Part shown: positions 25,087 through 34,000 of the stretch, piece by piece | Layout: each line of letters begins with the position of its first letter | How positions within the stretch are numbered: position 1 is the first letter of the stretch | Origin: an uncultured Eubacteriales bacterium | GTDB lineage: Bacteria > Bacillota > Clostridia > Christensenellales > Aristaeellaceae | Assembly (NCBI GenBank): GCA_902777335.1 | Contig: CACYTF010000040.1 | Coordinates: 1 to 53,425 of the forward strand | Direction: 5' to 3' | Length of the DNA: 53,425 nt | Made by a program: the position numbers and the translations under genes | Notes under the pieces: generated by a model | Told to the model about the DNA's origin: nothing | Seen by the model: only the letters and a program-made list of their open reading frames with translations | Database searches by the model: none

Positions 25087-26421
25087 ATGCTATCTACCCC
25101 CATCCTATCCTTCGTCCAGCGCTACGCCGAATCAAACCCGGCGCGCCTGCACATGCCGGGGCACAAGGGCGCGGGGGCGCTGGGGTTTGAGGCGGCGGAC
25201 ATCACCGAGATCGACGGCGCGGGCGCGCTGTACGAGGTCGGGGGCATTATCGGTCAGAGCGAGGCCAACGCCTCCCGGCTGTTCGGCGCGCAGACCTACT
25301 ACTCCGCCGAGGGCAGCTCCCTGGCGATCCGGGCCATGCTGGCGCTGGCCGCGGGCATGGCCGGCGGCGCAAGGCCGCTGGTGCTGGCCGGGCGTAACGC
25401 CCACCGGGCGTTTCTGAGCGCCGCGGCGCTTCTGGATGTGGACGTGGCATGGCTGTACCCCGCGCCGGGCGAGGCCTATCACAGCTGCACGGTGACCGCC
25501 GCGGACGTGGACGCGGCCCTTGCGCGGCTGGAGGGCCGCTGCCGCACGGTATACCTCACCAGCCCGGACTACCTGGGCCACATATCGGACATCGCCGCCG
25601 TCGCGGAGGTCTGCCGCCGCCGCGGCGCGCTGTTGCTGGTGGACAACGCCCACGGGGCCTATCTGAAGTTCCTGCCGGGCGGCTCCCGCCACCCCGTCGA
25701 CCTGGGCGCGGACCTGTGCTGCGACTCCGCCCACAAGACGCTGCCGGCGCTCACCGGCGCGGCCTATCTGCACATCCGGCGCGGCCTGAACGTCGACCCC
25801 GCGCGGGTGAAGCGCGCCCTGGCGCTGTTCGGCTCGTCCAGCCCCTCCTGGCTGGTGCTGCAGTCGCTGGACGCCTGCAACCGCGCGCTGGAGACCTTCC
25901 CCCAGGCGCTCTCGGATTTCCTGCCGAAGGTCGAAGCGCTGAAGGCCAGATTGGTCGGGCACGGCTACACCCTCGCCGGGGACGAGCCGATGAAGCTGAC
26001 GATCATGGCCCGGCCCTTCGGCTATACCGGCGACGCGCTGGCCGCCGCGCTGAAGGCCGCGGGCGTGGTCTGCGAGTTCCACGACCCGGACTTTGTGGTG
26101 CTGATGCCGTCCCCGTCCAACCGGGACGCTGACCTCGCGCGGGCCGGTGACGCGCTCATGGCGCTGGAGCGCCGCGCTCCCCTCTCAGGCGCCGCGCCGC
26201 CCTTCCACGCCCCCGCCCGGGCCCTGTCCGTCCGCGCCGCCGCCTTCGCCCCCTCCCAGGTCCTGCCCGCCGGGCAGTGCGAGGGCCGCGTGCTGGCCGC
26301 CCCCGCCCTCAGCTGCCCCCCCTGCGTGCCCGTCGCCGTGTGCGGCGAGGTGGCCGACGCCGCCGTGATCGAGCGCCTGCGCTACTACGGCATCGAAGCG
26401 TGCGAAGTGCTTCTCAAATGA
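25087..26421 (+). CDS. Orn/Lys/Arg decarboxylase-type PLP enzyme
   Basis: This 444-residue fold-type I PLP enzyme is of the Gram-positive SpeA/Cad short type. It has the N-terminal ARLHMPGHKG motif near residue 18, DITEIDGAGALYE near 38, LLLVDNAHGAYL near 180 and the PLP lysine in CDSAHKTLPALTGAAYLH near 215. Such enzymes decarboxylate arginine, lysine or ornithine to polyamines; the substrate cannot be assigned. In Firmicutes a related gene sits upstream of tmk and holB, not here. The stop codon is inside the palindrome at 26416-26483. Confidence 0.88.
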   Translation: MLSTPILSFVQRYAESNPARLHMPGHKGAGALGFEAADITEIDGAGALYEVGGIIGQSEANASRLFGAQTYYSAEGSSLAIRAMLALAAGMAGGARPLVLAGRNAHRAFLSAAALLDVDVAWLYPAPGEAYHSCTVTAADVDAALARLEGRCRTVYLTSPDYLGHISDIAAVAEVCRRRGALLLVDNAHGAYLKFLPGGSRHPVDLGADLCCDSAHKTLPALTGAAYLHIRRGLNVDPARVKRALALFGSSSPSWLVLQSLDACNRALETFPQALSDFLPKVEALKARLVGHGYTLAGDEPMKLTIMARPFGYTGDALAAALKAAGVVCEFHDPDFVVLMPSPSNRDADLARAGDALMALERRAPLSGAAPPFHAPARALSVRAAAFAPSQVLPAGQCEGRVLAAPALSCPPCVPVAVCGEVADAAVIERLRYYGIEACEVLLK

Positions 26422-26483
26422 GATAGGGGACGGTTCCTTGTCTCACTTGAAAGTGAGATAAGGAACCGTCCCCTATCTCATTT
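26416..26483. repeat. GGGGACGGTTC palindrome, copy 1
   Basis: Arms of 33 bases (26416-26448 and 26451-26483) with one mismatch and a two-base loop. It contains GGGGACGGTTCC and overlaps the decarboxylase stop. The motif recurs at 43182-43253. It may also terminate both convergent genes. Confidence 0.85.
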
Positions 26484-26496
26484 TCAGCCATCTCAT

Positions 26497-27714
26497 CTAT
26501 GCCAGCGTCAGCGTCTGCTCGCCGTCCGCGTTCAGGTCGAAGCGGGCCCTTCCGGCGTCGGCGGTCAGTTCGTAGCCGCCCATGAAGCCGGTGAGGGTCG
26601 CGCGGCCCTCGGCGTCGGTGGTCAGCGTCTGGCGGGTCTCCCACGCGCCGTGGATCAGCTCCTTCAGCGCGTAATACGCGGGCTTTTCGGTGTTGTCCTC
26701 GTGCACGAAGCCCGACGGCGCATGCAGCCAGCAGCCGTCGTTGAAGTCCCAGGTGGTGATGGCCTCCACCCGCGGGTGGGCGAACAGCACCGAGTACATC
26801 TCCGCGATCTCCCGGGCCTGCCGGTCCTCGCCCTCGGGCGTGCTGGGCCAGCTGTCCACCTGCCAGTCGTTCAGATCCACGATGTGCGCGGGCATGATCT
26901 CGCCAGAGATCAGCGTGTTCTCGGTGAAGTGGATGGGCAGGCCGAAGCGGGAGAAGCGCTCCAGCACGTCGTTCAGCTTCTCCAGCCCCCAGTAGCCCTG
27001 GTGCTGGTGCGACTGTATGCCGATGGCGTCGATGCCCACGCCCGCCTCCAGCAGGTCCTCCAGCAGGCGCTCGTAGGCCGGGCCGGTGTTGAAGTCGTTG
27101 ATCAGAAGCGTCGCGCCGGGGTTGCTCTCCCGGGCGGCGTCGAACACCTGCTTCACCAGGTCCACGCGCCCCAGTTCCCTGCAGATGCGGGTGACGGCGT
27201 TGTCGTATTTGTCGAACTCGGGCATGATGACCACCTCGTTGATCACGTCCCACATGTCAATGAGGCCCTTGAAGCCGGTCACCTCCCGGTGGATGCGTTC
27301 AAGCTGGCGGCGCAGTATCTCCGCGTTGGAGTACTTCATCAGCCAGGGCGCGCAGACCGTGTGCCAGCACAGCGGGTGTCCCTTCGTGCGCACGCCCCTC
27401 TCCGCCAGCCAGCGGGCCGCGGCAAGCGTCACCTCCTGCGCGGTGTGGCCCTCCTCGGGCTCGTACCGGCCCCAGTAGAAGGGCAGCGTGCCGTAGTTGA
27501 ACAGGGCCAGCCACTTCTCCATGCGCGCGCCCAGGAACGCCCGCGCCCGCGCGTCCTGCACGGCCATCAGCGCCACGGCGTCGAACGCGCCGCAGCCGAA
27601 CAGGAACCGGTGCGACGTCTGCCGCGCCTCCACCCGCCGGTTGGCCGCCGGCGTGCCGTCCAGCAGCAGCACCCGAAGCCGCGCCGATGCCTTGCGATGC
27701 TTCAGTTCATTCAT
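26497..27714 (-). CDS. GH10 endo-beta-1,4-xylanase-like protein
   Basis: This 405-residue protein has a GH10 catalytic domain (about residues 40-350). Visible landmarks are GHPLCWHT near 112, the acid/base glutamate 160 in WDVINEV, the substrate-binding HQHQGYW near 236, the nucleophile glutamate 265 in HFTENTL, and TTWDFNDGCW near 322. A small beta domain follows (about 355-405, with ATLTGFMGGYELTA). There is no signal peptide, so it probably acts inside the cell on imported xylo-oligosaccharides. AGGGGG precedes the ATG and a consensus promoter lies at 27748-27776. Confidence 0.92.
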   Translation of the reverse strand: MNELKHRKASARLRVLLLDGTPAANRRVEARQTSHRFLFGCGAFDAVALMAVQDARARAFLGARMEKWLALFNYGTLPFYWGRYEPEEGHTAQEVTLAAARWLAERGVRTKGHPLCWHTVCAPWLMKYSNAEILRRQLERIHREVTGFKGLIDMWDVINEVVIMPEFDKYDNAVTRICRELGRVDLVKQVFDAARESNPGATLLINDFNTGPAYERLLEDLLEAGVGIDAIGIQSHQHQGYWGLEKLNDVLERFSRFGLPIHFTENTLISGEIMPAHIVDLNDWQVDSWPSTPEGEDRQAREIAEMYSVLFAHPRVEAITTWDFNDGCWLHAPSGFVHEDNTEKPAYYALKELIHGAWETRQTLTTDAEGRATLTGFMGGYELTADAGRARFDLNADGEQTLTLA

Positions 27715-27747
27715 CGATGATCTACCCCCTTATCGCTCGTTATGCCT

Positions 27748-27776
27748 ATCATACGGTATGAATGAGCCGATGTCAA
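27748..27776 (-). promoter_or_regulatory. Promoter of the GH10 gene
   Basis: Minus-strand TTGACA (27771-27776), 17 bases, TATGAT (27748-27753). It diverges from the LUD promoter; the two -35 boxes are eight bases apart. Confidence 0.75.
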
Positions 27777-27784
27777 GAATATCG

Positions 27785-27813
27785 TTGAAGTTGCCGCGGA
27801 GATATGTTATAAT
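27785..27813 (+). promoter_or_regulatory. Promoter of the LUD gene
   Basis: TTGAAG (27785-27790), 17 bases, TATAAT (27808-27813), 30 bases before the start. Confidence 0.75.
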
Positions 27814-27843
27814 TCGATTATCACCAAAAGGGAGGCATTGCAT

Positions 27844-28473
27844 ATGGACGCGAACATTCAAAAGCGGAACGCGCTGCTGGCCCAGAAGGTCATCAAGGGT
27901 CTGGAGTCGCGCAACATGACCGGCTACTACGCCGAGGACCGCCAGGCCGCGCTGAAGCAGGCGCTGGCGCTGATCCCCGAGGGCAGCAGCGTGACGATGG
28001 GCGGCGCGATGAGCGCCCACGAGATCGGGCTGGTGGAGGCCCTGAAGTCCGGCAGCTACAACTTCATCGACCGGGACGCCTATGCCGACCGGCGGGCGGC
28101 CATGCTGGCGGCCTACGACGCGGACGTGTTCCTGTCCAGCGTCAACGCCATGACCGAGGACGGCGAGCTGGTCAACATCGACGGCAACGCCAACCGGGTG
28201 TCCGCCATCGCCCAGGGCCCCAAGAAGGTGGTCTTCATCGTGGGCATGAACAAGGTCTGTTCCGACCTGGACGGCGCGATGAAGCGGGCCCGCAATGTGG
28301 CCGCCCCCATCAACGCCCAGCGCTTCGGCCTGTCCACCCCCTGCGCCAAGACCGGCGCGTGCATGAACTGCAAGTCCCCGGACACGATCTGCTGCCAGTT
28401 CCTGATCACCCGCTACTCCAAGCACAAGGACAGGATCCACGTGATCCTCGTCAACGACAGCCTGGGGTTCTGA
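27844..28473 (+). CDS. LUD domain protein (lactate utilisation-like)
   Basis: This 209-residue single-domain LUD (PF02589) protein has IPEGSSVTMGGAMSAHEIGLVEAL near residue 40, VNAMTEDGELVNIDGNANRVSAI near 100 and VVFIVGMNKVCSDLDGAMKRARNVAAPINAQR near 128. A cysteine-rich patch, CAKTGACMNCKSPDTICC, lies near residues 168-185. LUD proteins include LutB/LutC, which oxidise lactate, but many stand-alone forms such as this have no known role. The cysteines could bind metal. Start at ATG 27844 with AGGGAGG. Confidence 0.88.
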   Translation: MDANIQKRNALLAQKVIKGLESRNMTGYYAEDRQAALKQALALIPEGSSVTMGGAMSAHEIGLVEALKSGSYNFIDRDAYADRRAAMLAAYDADVFLSSVNAMTEDGELVNIDGNANRVSAIAQGPKKVVFIVGMNKVCSDLDGAMKRARNVAAPINAQRFGLSTPCAKTGACMNCKSPDTICCQFLITRYSKHKDRIHVILVNDSLGF

Positions 28474-28476
28474 GTT

Positions 28477-29199
28477 TCATATCCCGATCCTTCCGAACAC
28501 CTCCGCCACGTCCCCGCGAATCACCAGGTCCGCGCGCTCGTCGGCGGGGGTTTGTTCGTTGTTGACCACCACCAGGCACTTGCCGTGGAAGTAGTCCAGC
28601 ATTGAGGCGGCGGGCTCCACGGACAGGCTCGTGCCGGCCACGATCAGCGTGTCGCAGTTGGAGATCTCCCGGCAGGCGCCCATCACGGTGTACTTGTCCG
28701 GGGCCTCGCCGTAGAGCACCACCCAGGGCTTCACCACGCCGCCGCAGCGGTCGCACCGGGGAATGCCCTGGGTATTCAGTATCTTTTCGAGGCCGTAGAA
28801 GGCGTTGCAGTCCATGCAGTAGTTCTCCCACACGCTGCCGTGCAGCTCGTAGACCAGCCGGTTGCCGGCCTTCTTGTGCAGGCCGTCGACGTTCTGGGTG
28901 ACCACGCCCCGCAGCTTTCCGGCCGCCTCCAGCCTGTACAGCGCCCGGTGGGCGGCGTTGGGCTCGGCATCCGGGTACACCATCCGCGCCCGGTAAAACT
29001 CGAAAAACGTATCCGGATGCAGATAGAAAAAGGACTGGCTCAGGATCATCTCCGGCGTCAGTCCTTCCCATTCCCCGGCGTACAGCCCTTCGGCGCTGCG
29101 AAAGTCCGGTATGCCGCTGCCCGTAGAAAACCCCGCCCCGGTAAACACCACGACGCGGCGCGAGCGCTCAATTATGGCCTTCAGCTCTGTCCCAGGCAT
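28477..29199 (-). CDS. Sir2 family NAD-dependent protein deacylase
   Basis: This 240-residue sirtuin has the NAD-binding [20 protein letters not shown] near residue 16, [12 protein letters not shown] near 100, the catalytic histidine in [10 protein letters not shown] near 119, zinc cysteines in CMDC and CDRC near 128 and 149, and VVLYGE and GTSLSVEPA later. It removes acyl groups from protein lysines using NAD+. The start at 29199 has its GGAG ribosome site supplied by the heptamer repeat; twenty more in-frame codons upstream are only translated repeat. It converges on the LUD gene with three bases between the stops. Confidence 0.93.
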   Translation of the reverse strand: MPGTELKAIIERSRRVVVFTGAGFSTGSGIPDFRSAEGLYAGEWEGLTPEMILSQSFFYLHPDTFFEFYRARMVYPDAEPNAAHRALYRLEAAGKLRGVVTQNVDGLHKKAGNRLVYELHGSVWENYCMDCNAFYGLEKILNTQGIPRCDRCGGVVKPWVVLYGEAPDKYTVMGACREISNCDTLIVAGTSLSVEPAASMLDYFHGKCLVVVNNEQTPADERADLVIRGDVAEVFGRIGI

Positions 29200-29268
29200 T
29201 CTCACTCCACACTCCACACTCCACTCTCCACTCTTCACTCTCCACTCTTCACTCTCCACTCTACACTC
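29200..29268. repeat. Heptamer array CACTCTC between azlD and sir2
   Basis: About nine 7-base units of the CACTCTC/CACTCTT/CACTCCA type, closing with CACTCTCAA as at 19517. The array begins in the azlD stop codon and ends at the sir2 ribosome binding site. There is no hairpin core. Confidence 0.88.
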
Positions 29269-29572
29269 TCAAAACGAGTTCCGCCACGAACACGATGGCG
29301 CAGCACGCCACCGACACCTGAAACAAACTGCCGCCGAACCAGGCCAGCGCCAGGCCGCCCGCCAGGGCCAGCCAGGCGGACACGGGGGTCTGGGTGGCCG
29401 AGAGTATGGCCGGAAAGGTCATCACCGCCAGCGTGACGTAGGGCACGTAGAACAGGAACGAGCGTATGGTCTTGTTGGTGATCTGCCGCCGGATCAGCGT
29501 CAGCGGCAGCACGCGGATCAGGTAGGACACCGCCCACATGCCCAGTATGTACAGATAGACGTTATGCTTCAT
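29261..29572 (-). CDS. azlD: AzlD family branched-chain amino acid transport subunit
   Basis: This 103-residue membrane protein with about four helices has the AzlD pattern: an early YLIRVLPLTLIRR, FLFYVPYVTLAVMTFPAIL in the middle and a C-terminal LAWFGGSLFQVSVACCAIVFVAEL. In Bacillus and Corynebacterium AzlC/AzlD (BrnFE) pairs export branched-chain amino acids. It overlaps azlC by 11 bases. Its stop codon (TAG in AGAGTGTAG) is the first unit of the heptamer array. Confidence 0.9.
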   Translation of the reverse strand: MKHNVYLYILGMWAVSYLIRVLPLTLIRRQITNKTIRSFLFYVPYVTLAVMTFPAILSATQTPVSAWLALAGGLALAWFGGSLFQVSVACCAIVFVAELVLRV

Positions 29573-30287
29573 CGGCGTCCCCCTCCCCCTTCACCGGGAA
29601 CAGCAGGGCCGCGCCCAGCGAGATCACCACGGTGAGCAGTATGATCTTCATGCCGGAGGAGATGCCGTCGAACCAGGACAGGGCGTTCATGGCATAGCTG
29701 GCCATGAACGAAAGCGCCACCAGGGCGGCGATGATCCGGTTCTTGCGCATCGGCGGCACGAATATGGACATGAACATGCCGAACAGCCCCACGCTGAGGG
29801 CGCTGACCACCCGCACCGGCAGCGCGTTGCCCAGCACCACGCCCATCAGCGTGCCCAGGGCCCAGCCGGGGGTGGCCACGGCGGCCATGCCGTAGTTGTA
29901 GTACGGGTTCAGCCGCCCCTCCACCGACACGGACACGCCGAAGATCTCGTCGGTGATCCACAGCCCCATCAGCAGCCGGTGCCGCAGGGGCAGGCCGCTG
30001 TCCACCTTCTGGGAGAGGGCGCAGGACATCAGCAGGTAGCGGGCGTTGGCGATGGCCTCCATCACCACCACCTCCAGGTAGCTGGCCCCGGCGGCGATCA
30101 GCGTGAAGCCGATGTACTGGCCCGCCGACGCCATGATCAGGGCGCTGGCGATGGTGGCCTGGGGCGCGGTCATGCCCGCGTTGCGCGCCGATATGCCCAG
30201 CGCGATGGATACGGCGAAATACCCCAGCATGATGGGGATGCCGTCCTTCAGGCCCTTCAAAAACCATTTCCTTCGGTCGGTCAGCAT
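29562..30287 (-). CDS. azlC: AzlC family branched-chain amino acid exporter
   Basis: This 241-residue protein has about eight helices and the AzlC landmarks: GLKDGIPIMLGYFAVSIALGI near residue 12, ASALIMASAGQYIGF near 47 and MSCALSQKVDSGLPLRHRLLMGLWITDEIFGVSV near 87. It forms the larger subunit of the exporter with AzlD. GGAGGCGCGAC precedes the ATG. It is read from the promoter at 30321-30348. Confidence 0.93.
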   Translation of the reverse strand: MLTDRRKWFLKGLKDGIPIMLGYFAVSIALGISARNAGMTAPQATIASALIMASAGQYIGFTLIAAGASYLEVVVMEAIANARYLLMSCALSQKVDSGLPLRHRLLMGLWITDEIFGVSVSVEGRLNPYYNYGMAAVATPGWALGTLMGVVLGNALPVRVVSALSVGLFGMFMSIFVPPMRKNRIIAALVALSFMASYAMNALSWFDGISSGMKIILLTVVISLGAALLFPVKGEGDADEA

Positions 30288-30320
30288 GTCGCGCCTCCTG
30301 GCTGTATTTGCACGACTTCA

Positions 30321-30348
30321 ATGATACACGATTTGGGGAAAATGTCAA
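30321..30348 (-). promoter_or_regulatory. Promoter of azlCD
   Basis: Minus-strand TTGACA (30343-30348), 16 bases, TATCAT (30321-30326). Confidence 0.7.
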
Positions 30349-30387
30349 ATGAAGGTTGTCGAAAGCAGTATAAAACCAGGGCGGCGG

Positions 30388-30828
30388 TCACAGCGCCCGG
30401 GCGCCGTCGCGGCGGTCCTCCCGGAGCCTGCCGCGGATGACGCGGGCCGCGGACTTCACCGACCACAGCGCAAGGTGCAGCGCCGCGATCACCGCCGACA
30501 CGGCGAAGAAGCCGCCCATGCCGGCCACCACGTCGGCAAACTCCATGCTGCCGGTGCCGGTGACGCTCTGGCCGATCTCGATGGCAAAGGTCAGCACCAC
30601 CAGCACGGTCATCGCGTAGATCCAGGTGATCACCAGCACCCGGTTGCGCCTGGCCAGGAGCTTGAACACCGGGTACACCAGCATGATCAGCACCAGGCCG
30701 ATGGCTCCGATCACCAAAAAGTGCAGCTGCTTGTCGGAAAAATTGGTTTCAAAGCTGTCGTTCAGGGTCATGATATATCTATGGGCGCGGGCGACCCACG
30801 CCGCCAGCATGTTCAGGTACTTGGACAT
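30388..30828 (-). CDS. VanZ-like membrane protein
   Basis: This 146-residue protein has three or four membrane helices and the spaced polar residues of the VanZ-like family: DKQLHFLVIGAIGLVL near residue 32, FAIEIGQSVTGTGSMEFADVVAGMGGF near 78. VanZ itself gives low-level teicoplanin resistance; most relatives have no known role. The start at 30828 has AAGGGAGC upstream, whereas longer in-frame extensions (to 30942) would read through an inverted repeat that looks regulatory. The C-terminus is arginine-rich. Confidence 0.75.
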   Translation of the reverse strand: MSKYLNMLAAWVARAHRYIMTLNDSFETNFSDKQLHFLVIGAIGLVLIMLVYPVFKLLARRNRVLVITWIYAMTVLVVLTFAIEIGQSVTGTGSMEFADVVAGMGGFFAVSAVIAALHLALWSVKSAARVIRGRLREDRRDGARAL

Positions 30829-30863
30829 AGCGTTGCTCCCTTCGTCGAATGACATGTATTTTA

Positions 30864-30892
30864 GATGCAACATATGGCAAAAAGGTTGCATC
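30864..30892. promoter_or_regulatory. Inverted repeat upstream of the VanZ-like gene
   Basis: GATGCAAC (30864-30871) and GTTGCATC (30885-30892) are perfect 8-base inverted arms 13 bases apart, 36 bases upstream of the start codon. This suits a dimeric regulator. I see no convincing -35/-10 pair. Confidence 0.45.
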
Positions 30893-30954
30893 ACTGAAAT
30901 ACTTTCGCAAAACATAGCATGCGCGAAAACGGTCGAAAGCACGCTGGAAAATGC

Positions 30955-30986
30955 GCGAAGCCGTCGCCCGGGGGCGACGGCTTCGC
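30955..30986 (-). terminator. Terminator of the M16 peptidase operon
   Basis: A 15-bp perfect stem (GCGAAGCCGTCGCCC / GGGCGACGGCTTCGC) with a two-base loop, followed on the minus strand by GCATTTTCC. It lies 20 bases after the M16 stop. Confidence 0.75.
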
Positions 30987-31006
30987 ATCAATATCAATCC
31001 GAATCC

Positions 31007-34000
31007 CTATCCCTGCATGCTGTTCATAAACGCCATCAGCATTTCGGCCAGCTCGCCGCGGGTGGCGGCGTCGGGATTGGCGGTCTCGGTCATCGGGGCC
31101 ACCTGCGCGCCTGCCAGGGCGGACATCATGCTCCAGAAGTCCGCGGGGGCCAGCGGGGCGTTCAGGTCGGTGTTGTTCTGGGCCAGCCCGTACTCCACGA
31201 AGGCGGCAAGGCCCTCGTTGGCGTCCGGCTCGCCGCCGATCATCGCGTAGGCCGCGGCCATCAGATCGCCGGTGGTGGCGGGTTCGTCCACGCCGAAGGC
31301 GTCGTCCGACGCCGGCGTCATCAGCCGGTTTTCAAAGGCAAAGCGCACGGCCTCGTAGTGTTCACTGCCCTCGGGCGCGTCGGTGAAGTCGATCTGCGAG
31401 GTGTCCACCGCGCCGAAGGGGTTCAGGATCACGTCGAACAGGTCGGCGTTGGCGTTGATGGCCGCCGCGCCGCCGGCGGTGCGCCATACGCCGTTTTCGA
31501 GCATCTTCGCGTAGATGTCGGCATAGCCCTTCAAGGTCTCGGGCGTCAGCGCCTTCAGCTCGCGCATCCAGGTCAGCGCCTCGTCCTGGGGCTTATTCTG
31601 CAGCGCGGCCATCGCGGCGGCGGTCGCGCCGGCGAGCTCGCCCTGCGGCTTGGCCAGCGCGGAATAGGCGCTCATGATGTAGCCGTCCAGCGTGTCCTGG
31701 TCCATGTCCATGCCCGCCACCAGCTCCGGCAGCGTCTGAAGCATCTGATAGGTCTCGGCAATTGTCGGGTCGCGGTAGGTCAAGGTCAGTATGCCGCCCG
31801 GTTCGAACGCCTGCTGCCCAGGCGTGTACACGCCGTACTGATCCCGCAGCAGCGGGAACAGGAACGTGTCGGTCACCACGTTTAGCGCCGCGTCCATGTC
31901 GCCGGTGTAGCCCTCAAGCCCCAGCGCCTCAAAGTCCGCCGCCAGCATGTTGAACTGTATGCCGCTGTCGATCACCAGCGCCTCGGATTTGGCGGGCACG
32001 GGCAGGTCGTACGCTGCGGGCTCGATCGGGCGGCTGTCCAACGAAGCCAGGAAGGCGTCCGCCAGCCGCCGGTTCAGCGCGATGCTGTCGGCGCTGCCGG
32101 CGAACAAGGTCACGGCGTTCGTCCGGTTGTTGAAATACGCCTGGATCGATTGCAGCTTCGCCACCGCGGCGGCGGGATCGCTCTCAATGAGCGCCTGGGT
32201 CCGGCCCAGGAATTCGTAGTAGTCCAGATCCTGCATGTAGGTATTGTACCGGAAGAGATCGCTGTAGGCGGCGAACGCGCGGTGCGCCATCACGCTCAGC
32301 GGCAACTGGGAGATGTCGGTCTTCATGCCCGCGCGGATGGCCTGGACCTGCTCGCTCAGCCTCTGCGCGTCATCAACCTTCGTGTCCAGCAGGATCTGAC
32401 GCATCAGGTCATAGCCCGCCTCCAGATCGTCATCCAGGGCGGTCCAGCCCAGGCTCAGGTAGGGATGCCACTCGCCCGCGCCGTTCACGGGCGTGCTCAT
32501 GGCGATCCCGCCGCCGTACAGATAGCGGCCGATCTGCTTGGCCAGCTCCGCCTTCGTGTGCGCGGCGGTATCCAGCTCCATCAACAGGTCGGTGTACAGC
32601 TGGGCCCAGTGGATGTCCTCCTGGGAAAGCCCGGCGGCGTCCAGCAGCACGCCCACCTGGCCGATGCCCTCCACGCCGGCGACGGCGTCGATGCGGCGCG
32701 CGCCGTTTTCATCGATCTCGTCGGATACGTCGTACAGCTTCCACTCCTCGGGCAGCGATTCCACCGTCACGGCCTGCAGGCTCGCCACCAGCTCGGAGGT
32801 GTCCTCCTTCTCCAGCTGGGTGTTGGTGGCCTCGACGATCGCGGCGATCTCCTCGTCGGTCATGCCCGCCTTGACGCCGGCCAGCTTCTCGGCCAGCGCG
32901 GCGTCGTGGGCCTCCTTCGCGCCGGGCTCGGGATAGGTGGTCACCAGCGCGGTGGTCTGGCTGCCCACCAGCCACTTGGCCACGGCCTCGGCGTAGCGGC
33001 CGTCCCGGTTCCATTCGTCCATCAGGAACAGGCTGTCCTGGTAGTCCATACTCTCCCAGGGATTGCCGGTCGAGGCGTAATAGCCGATCATGCCGGTCAG
33101 GATGTTGTTCACCGGATCGCTGCTCTCGCGGGTCAGCTTGGCGGAGATGTTCAGCGAGGTCATCACGCCGTCCACCTGATCCTGGGGGAAGCCGTTGGCG
33201 GCCACGTTCTCAAGCGCCGCGTCCACGGTGGCCTTGAACACGTCCGCGTCCGCGGGATCGACGTTGACGGCCAGGAACACGATGGCGAACTCCGGCCCGT
33301 TCTCTTCGATGTAGGCCCCGAAGCCGCCGTAGGGCAGGGCCTGCTGCAGCGACTGCTGGAAATCGGAGCCGTCGTCCGCCAGCAGGTCGGTCAGCGTGTT
33401 CATCAGCAGCTCCTGCTGCCGGTCGTCCTTCAGGCCCGGGCACACGAAGCCGTAGTAGATGTTGGAAGCGTGCTCGGTGCCGGAGCCCTGCTCCACCGGG
33501 AAGGGCAGCGACTGGACCACGGGCTCGGTGATCGGGGTATAGCCGTCGTCGCCGCGGGTGAATTCCTTCTTTTCATACGCGGAGAAGTAGCCGTCCAGCA
33601 GCTTCAAAAACGCGGTGTAGTCCTCGAACTGGCCGTACAGGTAGGCCACGCAGTTGGAGGGATGGTAGTACAGGTCGTGATAGCCGGTCAGCATCTCGTA
33701 GGTCATGTCCGGTATGAAGTCCGGATCGCCGCCGGAATCGTTGCCGACCATGGAGCCGGGGAACATGGCCCGCAGCGCGTTCAGATTGGCCATGCGCTGC
33801 AGCGTCCACGCGCCCTGCATTTCGGAATACACGGTGCCCTCGATGCTCAGCGGAGCGTCGGCGTCCTCCAGGCGGTAGCGCCAGGCCTCGGTGCGGTACA
33901 CCTGCTCGTTCTCCATCAGCGTCGGGTTAAAGCAGCTGTCGGCGTAGTAGTCGGCGTACTTCAACAGCTGCGCCTCCGACAGGCTGGCCACCGGATATGC

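Noticed and set aside
18511..29268. Heptamer and palindromic repeats considered as CRISPR arrays
   Set aside because: The units are contiguous 7-mers without spacers, and no cas gene is present.
30356..30363. TTGTCGAA resembling a Spo0A box upstream of azlC
   Set aside because: A seven- or eight-base match is expected by chance several times in a window this long, and no second box or sporulation gene is nearby.
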